Assembly (NCBI GenBank): GCA_964559865.1
Contig: CAZLJD010000032.1
Coordinates: 1 to 61,091 of the forward strand
Source of the DNA: JAGHAJ01 sp964559865 [NCBI: uncultured Synergistota bacterium]
Lineage (GTDB): Bacteria > Synergistota > JAGHAJ01
Length of the DNA: 61,091 nucleotides
Direction of reading: 5' to 3'
The stretch's first letter is position 1. The number at the start of each line of letters is the position of its first letter. Of the stretch, positions 54,089 through 61,091 are shown in pieces. The notes below the pieces were generated by a model, which worked only from the letters and a program-made list of their open reading frames with translations, was not told where the DNA came from and searched no databases. Position numbers and translations under genes: made by a program.

Positions 54089-55497
54089 GGAAAAGGAAGG
54101 TTGGGATCATTACATTTTCTGATGGAAGGGAGTTTGTTCACCGAGAGTTACTTGAGATGAACAAGAAGTTTGAGGATAGGCTTACAAAGGCACTTGAGGA
54201 TACAGGTGATGTGGAGGTTGTTAGAGCATCGGAAATTGCGTGGAAACCCTCTTTGGCAAAGAAGGCTGCAAAAGAGCTTATGAAGGCTGAAGTGGAGGTA
54301 ACTATATTCAACTATGCAATATGGTGCTGGCCGCACCTCAGTGTCATTGCCTCCTTATATGCACCTGGTCCTTATCTCCTTTATGGCCAGATAAATCCTG
54401 CATATCCCGGAATGGTGGGACTTCTTGCTGCAGCTGGAGCATTAGAGCAGATTGGTATAGTGCCAGAGCGTGTTTGGGGTGAGCCGGAAGATCCAGAAGT
54501 CATTGAGAAGGTTATGAAATTTGTGAGGGCAGCTTCTGCTGTGAACAGGCTTGTTGGTGAGAGATACGGTATGTTTGGTGGAAGACCTATGGGGATGTAC
54601 ACAGCTGCAGCTAATGGAGATCAATGGCTAAAGGAGTTTGGGGTGGACGTAGAACAAGTGGATCAGTACGAACTTGTTCTAAGGGCAGAGAAGGTTTCAA
54701 AGGATAAGCTCAAGAGGGCCCGTGAATGGTTAGAAAGGCTATCAAATGTTAATTATGATGGGAAGCAGCTGACTCCTGAGATATTTGAGAGACAAATAGC
54801 CCTTTACTATGCAGCAAGGGAAGTCATAGAAGAATATGAGTTAGACTTTGTTGGGTTCAAAGGACAACCAGAGATGACAAACAATTATGCTACGTTGGAT
54901 GTAGTTGAAGCCTTATTAAATGACCCATATGATTGGGATGGGCCGAGGGAACCCATTGTTACTGCTACGGAGACAGACATGGATGGCGCACTTACCATGG
55001 AGATATTCAAACACATTGCACAAACACCGGTCCTGTTTGCAGATGTTAGACACTATTTTGAAGAGGAAAACTTATTAGACCTCTGTAATTCAGGGAATCA
55101 TGCTACGTACTACGCAGGACGCTCATTTGATCCAGAGGAAAATCTCAAAAAGGTTACATTTTACCCTCAGAGTTTTTACTTTCCAGCAGGTGGTGCGGCA
55201 GTGAAACACTTCGCTGCACCGGGAGAGATGACATTGGCAAGACTCACAAGGAAAAATGGTCAGTATCACATGACCATCGTGACTGGTAAGGTCGTAGAAC
55301 TACCTGAAAGTAAGATGGACGAGCTGGCGAATAAAGTCCAAGTGGAGTGGCCACATGCATACATAAAGTTGAACACTACTATGGAGAGCTTCATGAAGCA
55401 CTATCCGTGTAATCACATTCATGGAGTATATGGAGACTATGTGGATGAGCTCGTTCACTTTTGTAACCTGAAGAAGATACCTTATACTATATTGTAA
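54085..55497 (+). CDS. L-fucose/L-arabinose isomerase-family protein
   Basis: Member of the L-fucose isomerase family (COG2407-type), about 470 residues, shorter than E. coli FucI (~590). MRKRKVGIITFSDGREFVH is the N-terminus, FVGFKGQPEMTNNYATLDVVEALLND has the family's acidic metal-site region, ETDMDGALTMEIF and the C-terminal HGVYGDYVDELVHFC are further conserved parts. ATG 54085 has AGGGGGAAAG upstream; the earlier TTG 54034 lies inside the kinase. It would isomerise an aldose to the ketose used by the neighbouring kinases. Confidence 0.85.
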   Translation: MRKRKVGIITFSDGREFVHRELLEMNKKFEDRLTKALEDTGDVEVVRASEIAWKPSLAKKAAKELMKAEVEVTIFNYAIWCWPHLSVIASLYAPGPYLLYGQINPAYPGMVGLLAAAGALEQIGIVPERVWGEPEDPEVIEKVMKFVRAASAVNRLVGERYGMFGGRPMGMYTAAANGDQWLKEFGVDVEQVDQYELVLRAEKVSKDKLKRAREWLERLSNVNYDGKQLTPEIFERQIALYYAAREVIEEYELDFVGFKGQPEMTNNYATLDVVEALLNDPYDWDGPREPIVTATETDMDGALTMEIFKHIAQTPVLFADVRHYFEEENLLDLCNSGNHATYYAGRSFDPEENLKKVTFYPQSFYFPAGGAAVKHFAAPGEMTLARLTRKNGQYHMTIVTGKVVELPESKMDELANKVQVEWPHAYIKLNTTMESFMKHYPCNHIHGVYGDYVDELVHFCNLKKIPYTIL

Positions 55498-55500
55498 CGT

Positions 55501-55536
55501 CAGTAGTTCTGTGCCTTTAAAGGCACAGAACTACTG
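55501..55536. terminator. Perfect 36-base palindrome between convergent operons
   Basis: A stem of 15 bp starting CAGTAGTTCTGTGCC closes on TTTAAA, starting 3 bases after the isomerase stop. It has no T-run on either side. It probably protects or ends both converging transcripts. A second, weaker inverted repeat follows (AGTTTAC 55550-55556, GTAAACT 55576-55582). Confidence 0.7.
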
Positions 55537-55592
55537 GTTGAAGAGGACAAGTTTACATAACATATATTATCGGACGTAAACTATTTGGAAGG

Positions 55593-56285
55593 TTACTTTC
55601 CCTTTTTTGCTATCAAGCACCTTAAGAGTTCTATATCGCTGCGAGATGTAATCTTTATGTTTGTCCTTTCTCCCAAGATAATCTTTACATCTATTGCAAG
55701 CTCGTTTAAGACTAATGTTGCGTCGTCTGTGTAGAAAGTATCTTTTGCTTTTGCATTATTGTGCGCTTTGTATATAATATCAAATTTAAAACATTGAGGG
55801 GTTTGAACATGATACAAGCCTGCGCGTGGTACAACTTTTATTATATGTTCGTTCTTGGCTCTAATCATGGTATCTATAACCTCTGAAGCCAACGTACATG
55901 CGCCATATTCCATTGCTGCGTTTATGCAATTAACGAAGTGTTGTTGAGAAGCCATAGGGCGAGCTGTATCGTGTATTGCAACTATATCTGGTCTATCTTC
56001 GGAGATAAAAACGAGCGCATTGTACACGGAGTCTTGCCTCTTCTCACCACCTTCTATTACTTCAACTACTTTATCCTTTGGTACATTTGTTAATCTTTGC
56101 CTGATATGTTTTACCCATTCTCTTAATGTTACAATAACGATTCTATCGATAGTGTGTACTCTATGAACTGTCTCAAATGAATACTCCCACAATTCTTTTC
56201 CACATATATCCAAAAACTGCTTTGGTATGCTTGAGTTTACCCTTAAGCCTTTTCCAGCTGCCAGCAGCACTGCCGTAGTTCTCAA
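55593..56285 (-). CDS. ispD: 2-C-methyl-D-erythritol 4-phosphate cytidylyltransferase
   Basis: Third step of the MEP isoprenoid pathway. LLAAGKGLRVNSSIPKQFL is the CTP-binding loop, IHDTARPMAS the substrate-binding region, and VQTPQCFKFDIIYKAH and TDDATLVL the family C-terminal motifs. Length 230 is standard. It overlaps the upstream aminotransferase by four bases. A CDP-ribitol-type TarI is the closest alternative, but nothing else here supports that. Confidence 0.9.
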   Translation of the reverse strand: MRTTAVLLAAGKGLRVNSSIPKQFLDICGKELWEYSFETVHRVHTIDRIVIVTLREWVKHIRQRLTNVPKDKVVEVIEGGEKRQDSVYNALVFISEDRPDIVAIHDTARPMASQQHFVNCINAAMEYGACTLASEVIDTMIRAKNEHIIKVVPRAGLYHVQTPQCFKFDIIYKAHNNAKAKDTFYTDDATLVLNELAIDVKIILGERTNIKITSRSDIELLRCLIAKKGK

Positions 56286-57445
56286 TTCCTCAATCTCCCC
56301 TTGGATATTATATCCTTAATATTTTCCACCACATACTTAACATCATCTTCTGTCATTTGAGGATAAAAAGGCAGAGAAACTGAACGATGGTACACAGCCT
56401 CCGCCATAGGATACATGCCCTTTCTATACCCTATCTTCTGGTAGTATGGGTGGTAATGAATTGGGATAAAGTGAACACTGGTCTTTATGCCCCTCTCAGA
56501 TAGCCTATCTATAAATTCATTTCTATCAAAGTCCAACATCTGAGGATTTAGCTTTATTATGAACAGGTGCCAGGCTGTTCTTCTATCCGGCTTTATAAAC
56601 GGCAGTTCTATCTCCTCAACATCGGAGAGCATCTCATAGTACATTCTTGCTACATCTTCCCTCATTTGTTGCATTTGCTTTAGCTTTTTCAGTTGTACTA
56701 TTCCAAGTGATGCCTGAATGTCAGTGAAATTGTACTTAAAACCAGGGTAAATCACCTCGTAATACCAGCTGCCGGAGGAAGTATATCTCTTCCATGCATC
56801 TTTGCTTATACCATGTAAGCTCAGTATCCTTATCTTTTCAGCAAGTTCCACATCGTCTGTGGCTAAAGCTCCTCCCTCACCCGTTACAAGATTCTTTGTT
56901 GCGTAGAAACTAAAAGAGGTAGTGTTTCCTATGCCCCCTATCATTTTACCTTTATAATACGCAGGTAAAGCATGTGCTGCATCTTCTACCACAAAGAGTT
57001 TATACCTTCTCGCAATATTCATTATTTCATCCATATCACAAGGCTGACCTGCAATGTGAACAGGGATAATTGCTTTTGTTCTATCCGTTATCTTACCTTC
57101 TATCAGGGATACATCAATATTCATGGTAGAGGGCTCTATATCGACAAGAACAGGCTTTGCACCAGTTTGTATTATAACTGCTACTGTGGACGCAAAAGTG
57201 TAAGGTGTTGTAATCACTTCATCTCCCGCACCTATGTTGAGAGCTACAAGTGAGAGGTGAAGTGCTGCTGTGCACGAACTAAGGGCAACTACTTCTTTGA
57301 CCCCTAAAAACTCAGCAAGCTTCTCTTCAAAAGCCTTGGTTTTTGGCCCTACCGTGAGCCACCCACTCATCAATGTGTCTTCTATCTCCCTGATTTCTTC
57401 CTGTGTTATGTAAGGTTTGAAGAAGGGTATATCTCTACGTTCCAT
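56282..57445 (-). CDS. DegT/DnrJ/EryC1 (ArnB-like) sugar aminotransferase
   Basis: PLP-dependent aminotransferase acting on nucleotide-linked keto-sugars. LSSCTAALHLSLVAL, VITTPYTFASTV, VVEDAAHALPA and the PLP Lys in FYATKNLVTGEGGAL are conserved. The LTVGPKTKAFEEKLAEFLG start and the ATKN-LVTGEGG block fit the ArnB/PseC subgroup. ATG 57445 has AGGTGA upstream; GTG 57454 is an alternative. It overlaps the other aminotransferase gene. Product: an amino sugar for LPS or another surface glycan. Confidence 0.9.
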   Translation of the reverse strand: MERRDIPFFKPYITQEEIREIEDTLMSGWLTVGPKTKAFEEKLAEFLGVKEVVALSSCTAALHLSLVALNIGAGDEVITTPYTFASTVAVIIQTGAKPVLVDIEPSTMNIDVSLIEGKITDRTKAIIPVHIAGQPCDMDEIMNIARRYKLFVVEDAAHALPAYYKGKMIGGIGNTTSFSFYATKNLVTGEGGALATDDVELAEKIRILSLHGISKDAWKRYTSSGSWYYEVIYPGFKYNFTDIQASLGIVQLKKLKQMQQMREDVARMYYEMLSDVEEIELPFIKPDRRTAWHLFIIKLNPQMLDFDRNEFIDRLSERGIKTSVHFIPIHYHPYYQKIGYRKGMYPMAEAVYHRSVSLPFYPQMTEDDVKYVVENIKDIISKGRLRN

Positions 57446-58568
57446 AGAAATCACCTATCTTGCTTACTATGTATTCTTGCTGCTCGAGAGAGAGCTCGGG
57501 ATAGACAGGTAGAGATAGAACTTCTTTAGAGGCCTTCTCTGCATTAGGAAATTGACCCTCTTTATATCCAAGATACTCAAAGCTCTCTTGTAGGTGAAGT
57601 GGCAGCGGATAGTAGACTCTGCACGAAACACCATTTTCACTTAGATATCTCATTAGTGCATCTCTATCTTTCTTCACTTTAATTGTGAACTGATGGTATG
57701 TATGGTAAAATCCATCCTTTTCCTTTGGGCATTCTATGAACTCATTCAATTTCTTTTCCTTAATTAGATTCCTGTAAATTTCTGCCTTCTTTCTTCTACC
57801 TTCTATCCACTTGTCTATGTATTTTAGCTTTACTCTGAGTATTGCAGCCTGTAGTTCATCGAGTCTGCTATTTATACCGATGTACTTGTGGTAGTATTGA
57901 CTCACAGAGCCATGTACTCTTAGTTGTCTCAATAATTCGGCAAGATTTTCATTATTAGTGATGATCATGCCTCCATCTCCATAACCTCCAAGGTTTTTTG
58001 AAGGGAAAAACGATATACATCCAGTTTCTCCAATAGAACCTGCAGTAGCATTACCATCTTTTCCCTCATAGTAAGCGAAAATTGCCTGTGCTACATCTTC
58101 TATGACAGCTATGCCATGAGTGTCTGCAATATCTCTAATTTTATCCATCTCTGCCATTTGACCATATAGGTGAACAGGTATTATCGCTTTAGTCCTATCA
58201 GTTATAACTGATTCTATATCTGTAGCCCTCATATTGAAGTCGCTCATGTTGATGTCTACAAATATGGGCTTGGCTTTCAACCTTGCTATAGAACCAGCAG
58301 TTGCAAAAAATGTAAACGGTGTAGTTATTACCTCATCTCCTTCATCCACTCCCACCGCCATGAGAGAGAGTAAGAGCGCATCACTGCCTGAAGCAACACC
58401 AATACCATGCTTTACACCGCTCTTTTCGGCTATAGCTCGTTCAAGTTCTTTCACATTCTCACCTAAGATAAATTGCTGCTTTTGGAGGACCTTCATTACA
58501 GCAGTATTAACTTCTTCCTTAATGAATTCATATTGAGCATTTAGATCCAAAAGAGGAATCTTTTGCAT
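57435..58568 (-). CDS. DegT-family aminotransferase (WbpE/GnnB-like)
   Basis: Second, clearly different member of the DegT family. IPLLDLNAQYEFIKEEV, FILGENVKELERAIAEK, PVHLYGQMAEMDKI and FFPSKNLGGYGDGGMIITN (PLP Lys) are the pattern of enzymes that put a 3-amino group on UDP-linked 3-keto sugars (WbpE, GnnB). Length 377 is typical. If GnnB-like, it would give a lipid A with 2,3-diaminoglucose, but its usual oxidase partner (GnnA/WbpB) is not here. It is 5 bases after the SPFH gene. Confidence 0.9.
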   Translation of the reverse strand: MQKIPLLDLNAQYEFIKEEVNTAVMKVLQKQQFILGENVKELERAIAEKSGVKHGIGVASGSDALLLSLMAVGVDEGDEVITTPFTFFATAGSIARLKAKPIFVDINMSDFNMRATDIESVITDRTKAIIPVHLYGQMAEMDKIRDIADTHGIAVIEDVAQAIFAYYEGKDGNATAGSIGETGCISFFPSKNLGGYGDGGMIITNNENLAELLRQLRVHGSVSQYYHKYIGINSRLDELQAAILRVKLKYIDKWIEGRRKKAEIYRNLIKEKKLNEFIECPKEKDGFYHTYHQFTIKVKKDRDALMRYLSENGVSCRVYYPLPLHLQESFEYLGYKEGQFPNAEKASKEVLSLPVYPELSLEQQEYIVSKIGDFYGT

Positions 58569-58573
58569 TATTT

Positions 58574-59362
58574 TTACTCTCCTTCCTTTTCATATAGGTT
58601 TTTACCCAAAAGGGGTTTGATAAGCTCTATAGGGAATGGCAATATAGTAGTAGTGTTGTGTTCTGATGATATTTCTCTCATAGTTTGCAAGAACCTTAAT
58701 TGCAGGGCCATTGGCTGAGAGGACATTATTTTAGATGCCTCTGCTAACTTTTGAGCTGCCTGGAATTCTCCTTCGGCGTTTATTATTTTTGCTCTCCTTT
58801 CTCTTTCTGCCTCTGCTTGTTTTGCCATAGCCCTCTTCATACCCTCTGGGAGTTCAAGGTCCTTTACTTCGACTGCACTAACCTTTATCCCCCAAGGTCC
58901 TGTGTGCTCGTCTATTATTTGCTGGAGTGTTTGGTTTACCTTTTCTCTCTGTGACAGTAGCTCATCTAATTCTATTTGGCCGACTACACTTCTCAATATA
59001 GTCTGGGCTATTTGAGAGGTAGCATTTACAAAATTCTCTACCTCTACAACAGACTTAATGGGATCTATAACTCTAAAGTACACAACTGCATTCACTTTTA
59101 TGGGAACATTGTCCTTGGTTATAACCTCTTGCACAGGAACATCCATTGTTACAATCCTCAAGCTTATCCTTACCATTTTGTCCACGATTGGCATTAGAAA
59201 TATAAGGCCAGGTCCTTTAGCACCTATGATCCTTCCCAAGCGAAATATAACTCCCCTTTCGTATTCCCTCAATACCCTCACTGCAGAGAACACGACAATG
59301 ATTATAACCACTATGATGCCTATCCATGAGCCCATAGAGACTACAGAATATATGCTATTCAT
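58574..59362 (-). CDS. SPFH/stomatin-like (slipin) membrane protein
   Basis: 262 residues with one N-terminal membrane helix ([18 protein letters not shown]). The band-7 domain follows: [56 protein letters not shown] charged coiled coil comes next ([17 protein letters not shown]...AAQKLAEA). This is a slipin that works with the adjacent NfeD; its start overlaps nfeD by 8 bases. It probably forms a ring scaffold that controls NfeD proteolysis. Confidence 0.93.
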   Translation of the reverse strand: MNSIYSVVSMGSWIGIIVVIIIVVFSAVRVLREYERGVIFRLGRIIGAKGPGLIFLMPIVDKMVRISLRIVTMDVPVQEVITKDNVPIKVNAVVYFRVIDPIKSVVEVENFVNATSQIAQTILRSVVGQIELDELLSQREKVNQTLQQIIDEHTGPWGIKVSAVEVKDLELPEGMKRAMAKQAEAERERRAKIINAEGEFQAAQKLAEASKIMSSQPMALQLRFLQTMREISSEHNTTTILPFPIELIKPLLGKNLYEKEGE

Positions 59363-60653
59363 CTGTGTTCACCTCCTTTACCCTTTCTACTATGAGTATT
59401 AGATCCCTCATATCCTTTATCCTTACCCTATCACCCTGTTCAACAACTCGAGAGTTATCTTCTATTTCTGCTTTCCATCTCTCCCCATGTATCAAAACGA
59501 AACCTCTGCTACCATGCCATTTTATTACATAACCTGTCTCCCCTATCATGCCTTCCTTTCCTGATATTACGCTCTTCTTTTGAGCAATAATTGCCTTTGA
59601 GAGTGCAAATATGAAAAATGCAGCAGTGGTGCCGGCCATCCCAAAGATAAGGCCTACAGATACGGATATCATTGGAGAATTCTTTCCTCCAACAAGCATA
59701 AATGATCCCAACAACAGTGATACAACTCCGCCGGCAGATAAAACCCCGTGAGATGGCACTTTTATATCTATCACGAACAATATTACTGCCAATACTATCA
59801 GAGCTACTCCAACAGAGTTTATGGGTATTATGTGTAAGGAAAATAAAAACAACAGTAGTGCAATTGCTCCTGCAACTCCAGGAAAGATTGCGCCCGGACT
59901 CGCAAGCTCAAATATTATTCCATAAAACGCAATTAAGAGTAATATATAAACCATATTGGGATTACCAAGTGTGTGTAAAAATCTCTTATCCCAGGACATC
60001 TTGTACACTTTTCTTTCTATGTTCTTTGTCTTCAACTCTATTTTTCTTCCGTTCACGGTTACAACATATCCGTTTAACTTGTTTAATAGCGAGTCAATAT
60101 TATCTGCTAAAATGTCTATAACATGCCTTTTAACTGCTTCATCTGCTGTAAGTGTAGAGCTGTTCCTTACAGCTTCCTCAAACCACTTAAATGGTCTGTT
60201 TCTATCCTTTGCAATGGCACGTATGTATGCGGTAAGGTAATTAACTATCTTCTTTTTGGTGTCCTTGTCCATTCGAGATAAGCCAATACTAACGGGATGT
60301 GCTGCACCTATGACAGTTCCAGGAGACATAGCAATGATATTTGCAGCTGCTGCTATGAATGTACCTGCGGAGGCAGCCCTTGCACCTCTTGGATAGACAA
60401 AGACAACTATCGGCACTTTTGACGATAAGAACAATCTAACAATCTGGCGCGCAGACTCCACCAATCCTCCAGGTGTATCCATCAAGAAGATTACTGCTTC
60501 CCCCTTGTTTTTATCTGCTACCTTCAAGACTGCTGAAACGTGTTCTACCGTAACGGAATTTATGAAGCCGTCTATCTTCGATATGTATACAGGAGATGCA
60601 TTGCACAAAGAAGGAAGCAGAAAAAGGAGCAGAAATATCCACAGCTTTTTCAC
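59355..60653 (-). CDS. nfeD: NfeD-family membrane serine protease (ClpP class)
   Basis: Long-form NfeD, 432 residues. A signal peptide ([16 protein letters not shown]) is followed by a ClpP-fold protease domain with [10 protein letters not shown] and the nucleophile Ser in [15 protein letters not shown]. Four or so membrane helices (~235-370) follow, then a C-terminal OB-fold ([29 protein letters not shown]). In archaea homologues cut stomatin, encoded next door here. GTG 60653. A -10 TATAAT is upstream at 60680-60675. Confidence 0.92.
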   Translation of the reverse strand: MKKLWIFLLLFLLPSLCNASPVYISKIDGFINSVTVEHVSAVLKVADKNKGEAVIFLMDTPGGLVESARQIVRLFLSSKVPIVVFVYPRGARAASAGTFIAAAANIIAMSPGTVIGAAHPVSIGLSRMDKDTKKKIVNYLTAYIRAIAKDRNRPFKWFEEAVRNSSTLTADEAVKRHVIDILADNIDSLLNKLNGYVVTVNGRKIELKTKNIERKVYKMSWDKRFLHTLGNPNMVYILLLIAFYGIIFELASPGAIFPGVAGAIALLLFLFSLHIIPINSVGVALIVLAVILFVIDIKVPSHGVLSAGGVVSLLLGSFMLVGGKNSPMISVSVGLIFGMAGTTAAFFIFALSKAIIAQKKSVISGKEGMIGETGYVIKWHGSRGFVLIHGERWKAEIEDNSRVVEQGDRVRIKDMRDLILIVERVKEVNTDE

Positions 60654-60674
60654 TACTTAAAACACCCCCATCCT

Positions 60675-60680
60675 ATTATA
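60675..60680 (-). promoter_or_regulatory. -10 element upstream of nfeD
   Basis: Perfect TATAAT on the minus strand (60680-60675), 22 bases before GTG 60653, without a clear -35. It may separate nfeD from the tuf-rpmG-tRNA-Trp unit. Confidence 0.45.
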
Positions 60681-60742
60681 ACATGAGGGATGACTTTTTG
60701 TACTGAGAGATTTGGTGTGGAATTTCTTGTGGATAAAAAAAC

Positions 60743-60819
60743 TGGCAGGCCCGGCAGGACTTGAACCTGCAACCCCCGGATTTGGAGTCCGGTGCTCTAG
60801 CCAATTGAGCCACGGGCCT
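60743..60819 (-). tRNA. tRNA-Trp(CCA)
   Basis: 77 bases on the minus strand. The acceptor pairs AGGCCCG with CGGGCCT, followed by discriminator G and an encoded CCA. The anticodon loop CTCCAAA carries CCA. A run of seven T follows directly and may end transcription. It is 8 bases after rpmG. Confidence 0.96.
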
Positions 60820-60827
60820 ATGCCAGC

Positions 60828-60980
60828 CTATTTTATTTCCCTATGGAGCGTGTGTTTCCCACACACGGGGCAGAACTTCTTTAGCTCTAACTTCTGTGTA
60901 TTTGTCTTTTTGTTCCTGTAAGTAGTGTAGTTCCTACTTTTGCATTCTGTGCACATAAGTGTTACCACTTCAGCTGCCAT
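60828..60980 (-). CDS. rpmG: 50S ribosomal protein L33
   Basis: A 50-residue frame: [20 protein letters not shown] at the start, then [17 protein letters not shown] at the end. This is the L33 pattern with both CxxC zinc pairs. GGAGAG lies upstream of ATG 60980. It sits between tuf and tRNA-Trp, the usual place for this gene. Confidence 0.93.
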   Translation of the reverse strand: MAAEVVTLMCTECKSRNYTTYRNKKTNTQKLELKKFCPVCGKHTLHREIK

Positions 60981-60991
60981 TTCTATCTCTC

Positions 60992-61091
60992 CTACTCTAT
61001 AATTTCGGTGACAACACCGGCTCCTACTGTTCTTCCACCTTCTCTTATAGCGAAACGCAAACCCTTCTCCAACGCTATCGGCTTTATCAAA
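60992..61091 (-). CDS. tuf: Elongation factor Tu (3' end only)
   Basis: Only the last 32 residues are in the window: [20 protein letters not shown], then [11 protein letters not shown] and a TAG stop. This is the invariant C-terminus of EF-Tu domain 3. The gene continues beyond the right edge. rpmG starts 11 bases downstream. Confidence 0.96.
   Translation of the reverse strand, partial: LIKPIALEKGLRFAIREGGRTVGAGVVTEIIE

Overview
The window looks like a chromosomal segment of a thermophilic, anaerobic, diderm (outer-membrane) bacterium. A complete Lpt lipopolysaccharide-export set, glycosyltransferase and aminotransferase genes for surface polysaccharide, and a SurA-like periplasmic chaperone point to an outer membrane. 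Indolepyruvate:ferredoxin oxidoreductase, Rex and acetate kinase point to anaerobic fermentation of amino acids and sugars. Isoleucine ATA and arginine AGA/AGG codons are abundant, as is common in thermophiles. Branched-chain amino-acid ABC transport next to ior genes would fit Synergistota or Atribacterota, but I cannot settle the phylum from the sequence alone. I see no prophage, insertion sequence or CRISPR array.

Layout. 1-5021: end of a lysine-rich protein, then lptC-lptD-lptA-lptB. 5039-6198: a small-RNA island with tRNA-Ser(GCT), tRNA-Arg(ACG), tadA, tRNA-Ser(CGA), tRNA-Ser(GGA) and a large-type SRP RNA. 6213-10163: thioesterase, iorA, iorB and a SurA-like protein. 10147-11788 (minus): SAM hydrolase and a PHP phosphoesterase. 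11826-13995: rex with its own promoter and candidate Rex boxes, then a divergent fliD. 14108-22989: a long co-directional run of livKHMGF, gpsA, acpS, ackA, yceD/DUF177, rpmF and a PIN-like gene that appears to start with AUA. 22976-23653 (minus): HAD phosphatase. 23854-33114: ftsH, hotdog thioesterase, uvrB, uvrA, family 9 glycosyltransferase and a FecCD-type permease, met tail-to-tail by an MFS gene. 34412-38043: nucleotide-sugar epimerase, pheA, an IolB-like protein and an SDR, facing tyrA. 38902-40875: tRNA-Ala, glyA and plsY.

41003-55536 is the main accessory region, a sugar-uptake and catabolism locus. A first ABC transporter (binding protein, double ATPase, two different permeases) is followed by a LacI regulator and a second ABC transporter (binding protein, double ATPase, one permease). 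Then come a FucU mutarotase, a transaldolase/FSA-like protein, a PfkB kinase, a rhamnulokinase-like FGGY kinase and an L-fucose isomerase-family enzyme. The enzyme set fits uptake, anomer conversion, isomerisation and phosphorylation of a (deoxy)sugar, but no RhaD/FucA-type aldolase is present, so the cleavage step is unclear.

55593-61091 (minus) runs tuf (partial), rpmG, tRNA-Trp, nfeD, an SPFH protein, two DegT-type aminotransferases and ispD. The usual secE-nusG after tRNA-Trp is missing.

The observations I rate highest are: the AUA-started PIN-like gene after rpmF; an IolB-like/SDR pair in which both proteins lack the usual catalytic residues; the unusual enzyme combination in the sugar locus; tadA sitting next to its known substrate tRNA-Arg(ACG) and running into a tRNA-Ser gene; and paired Rex-box-like sites over the rex promoter.
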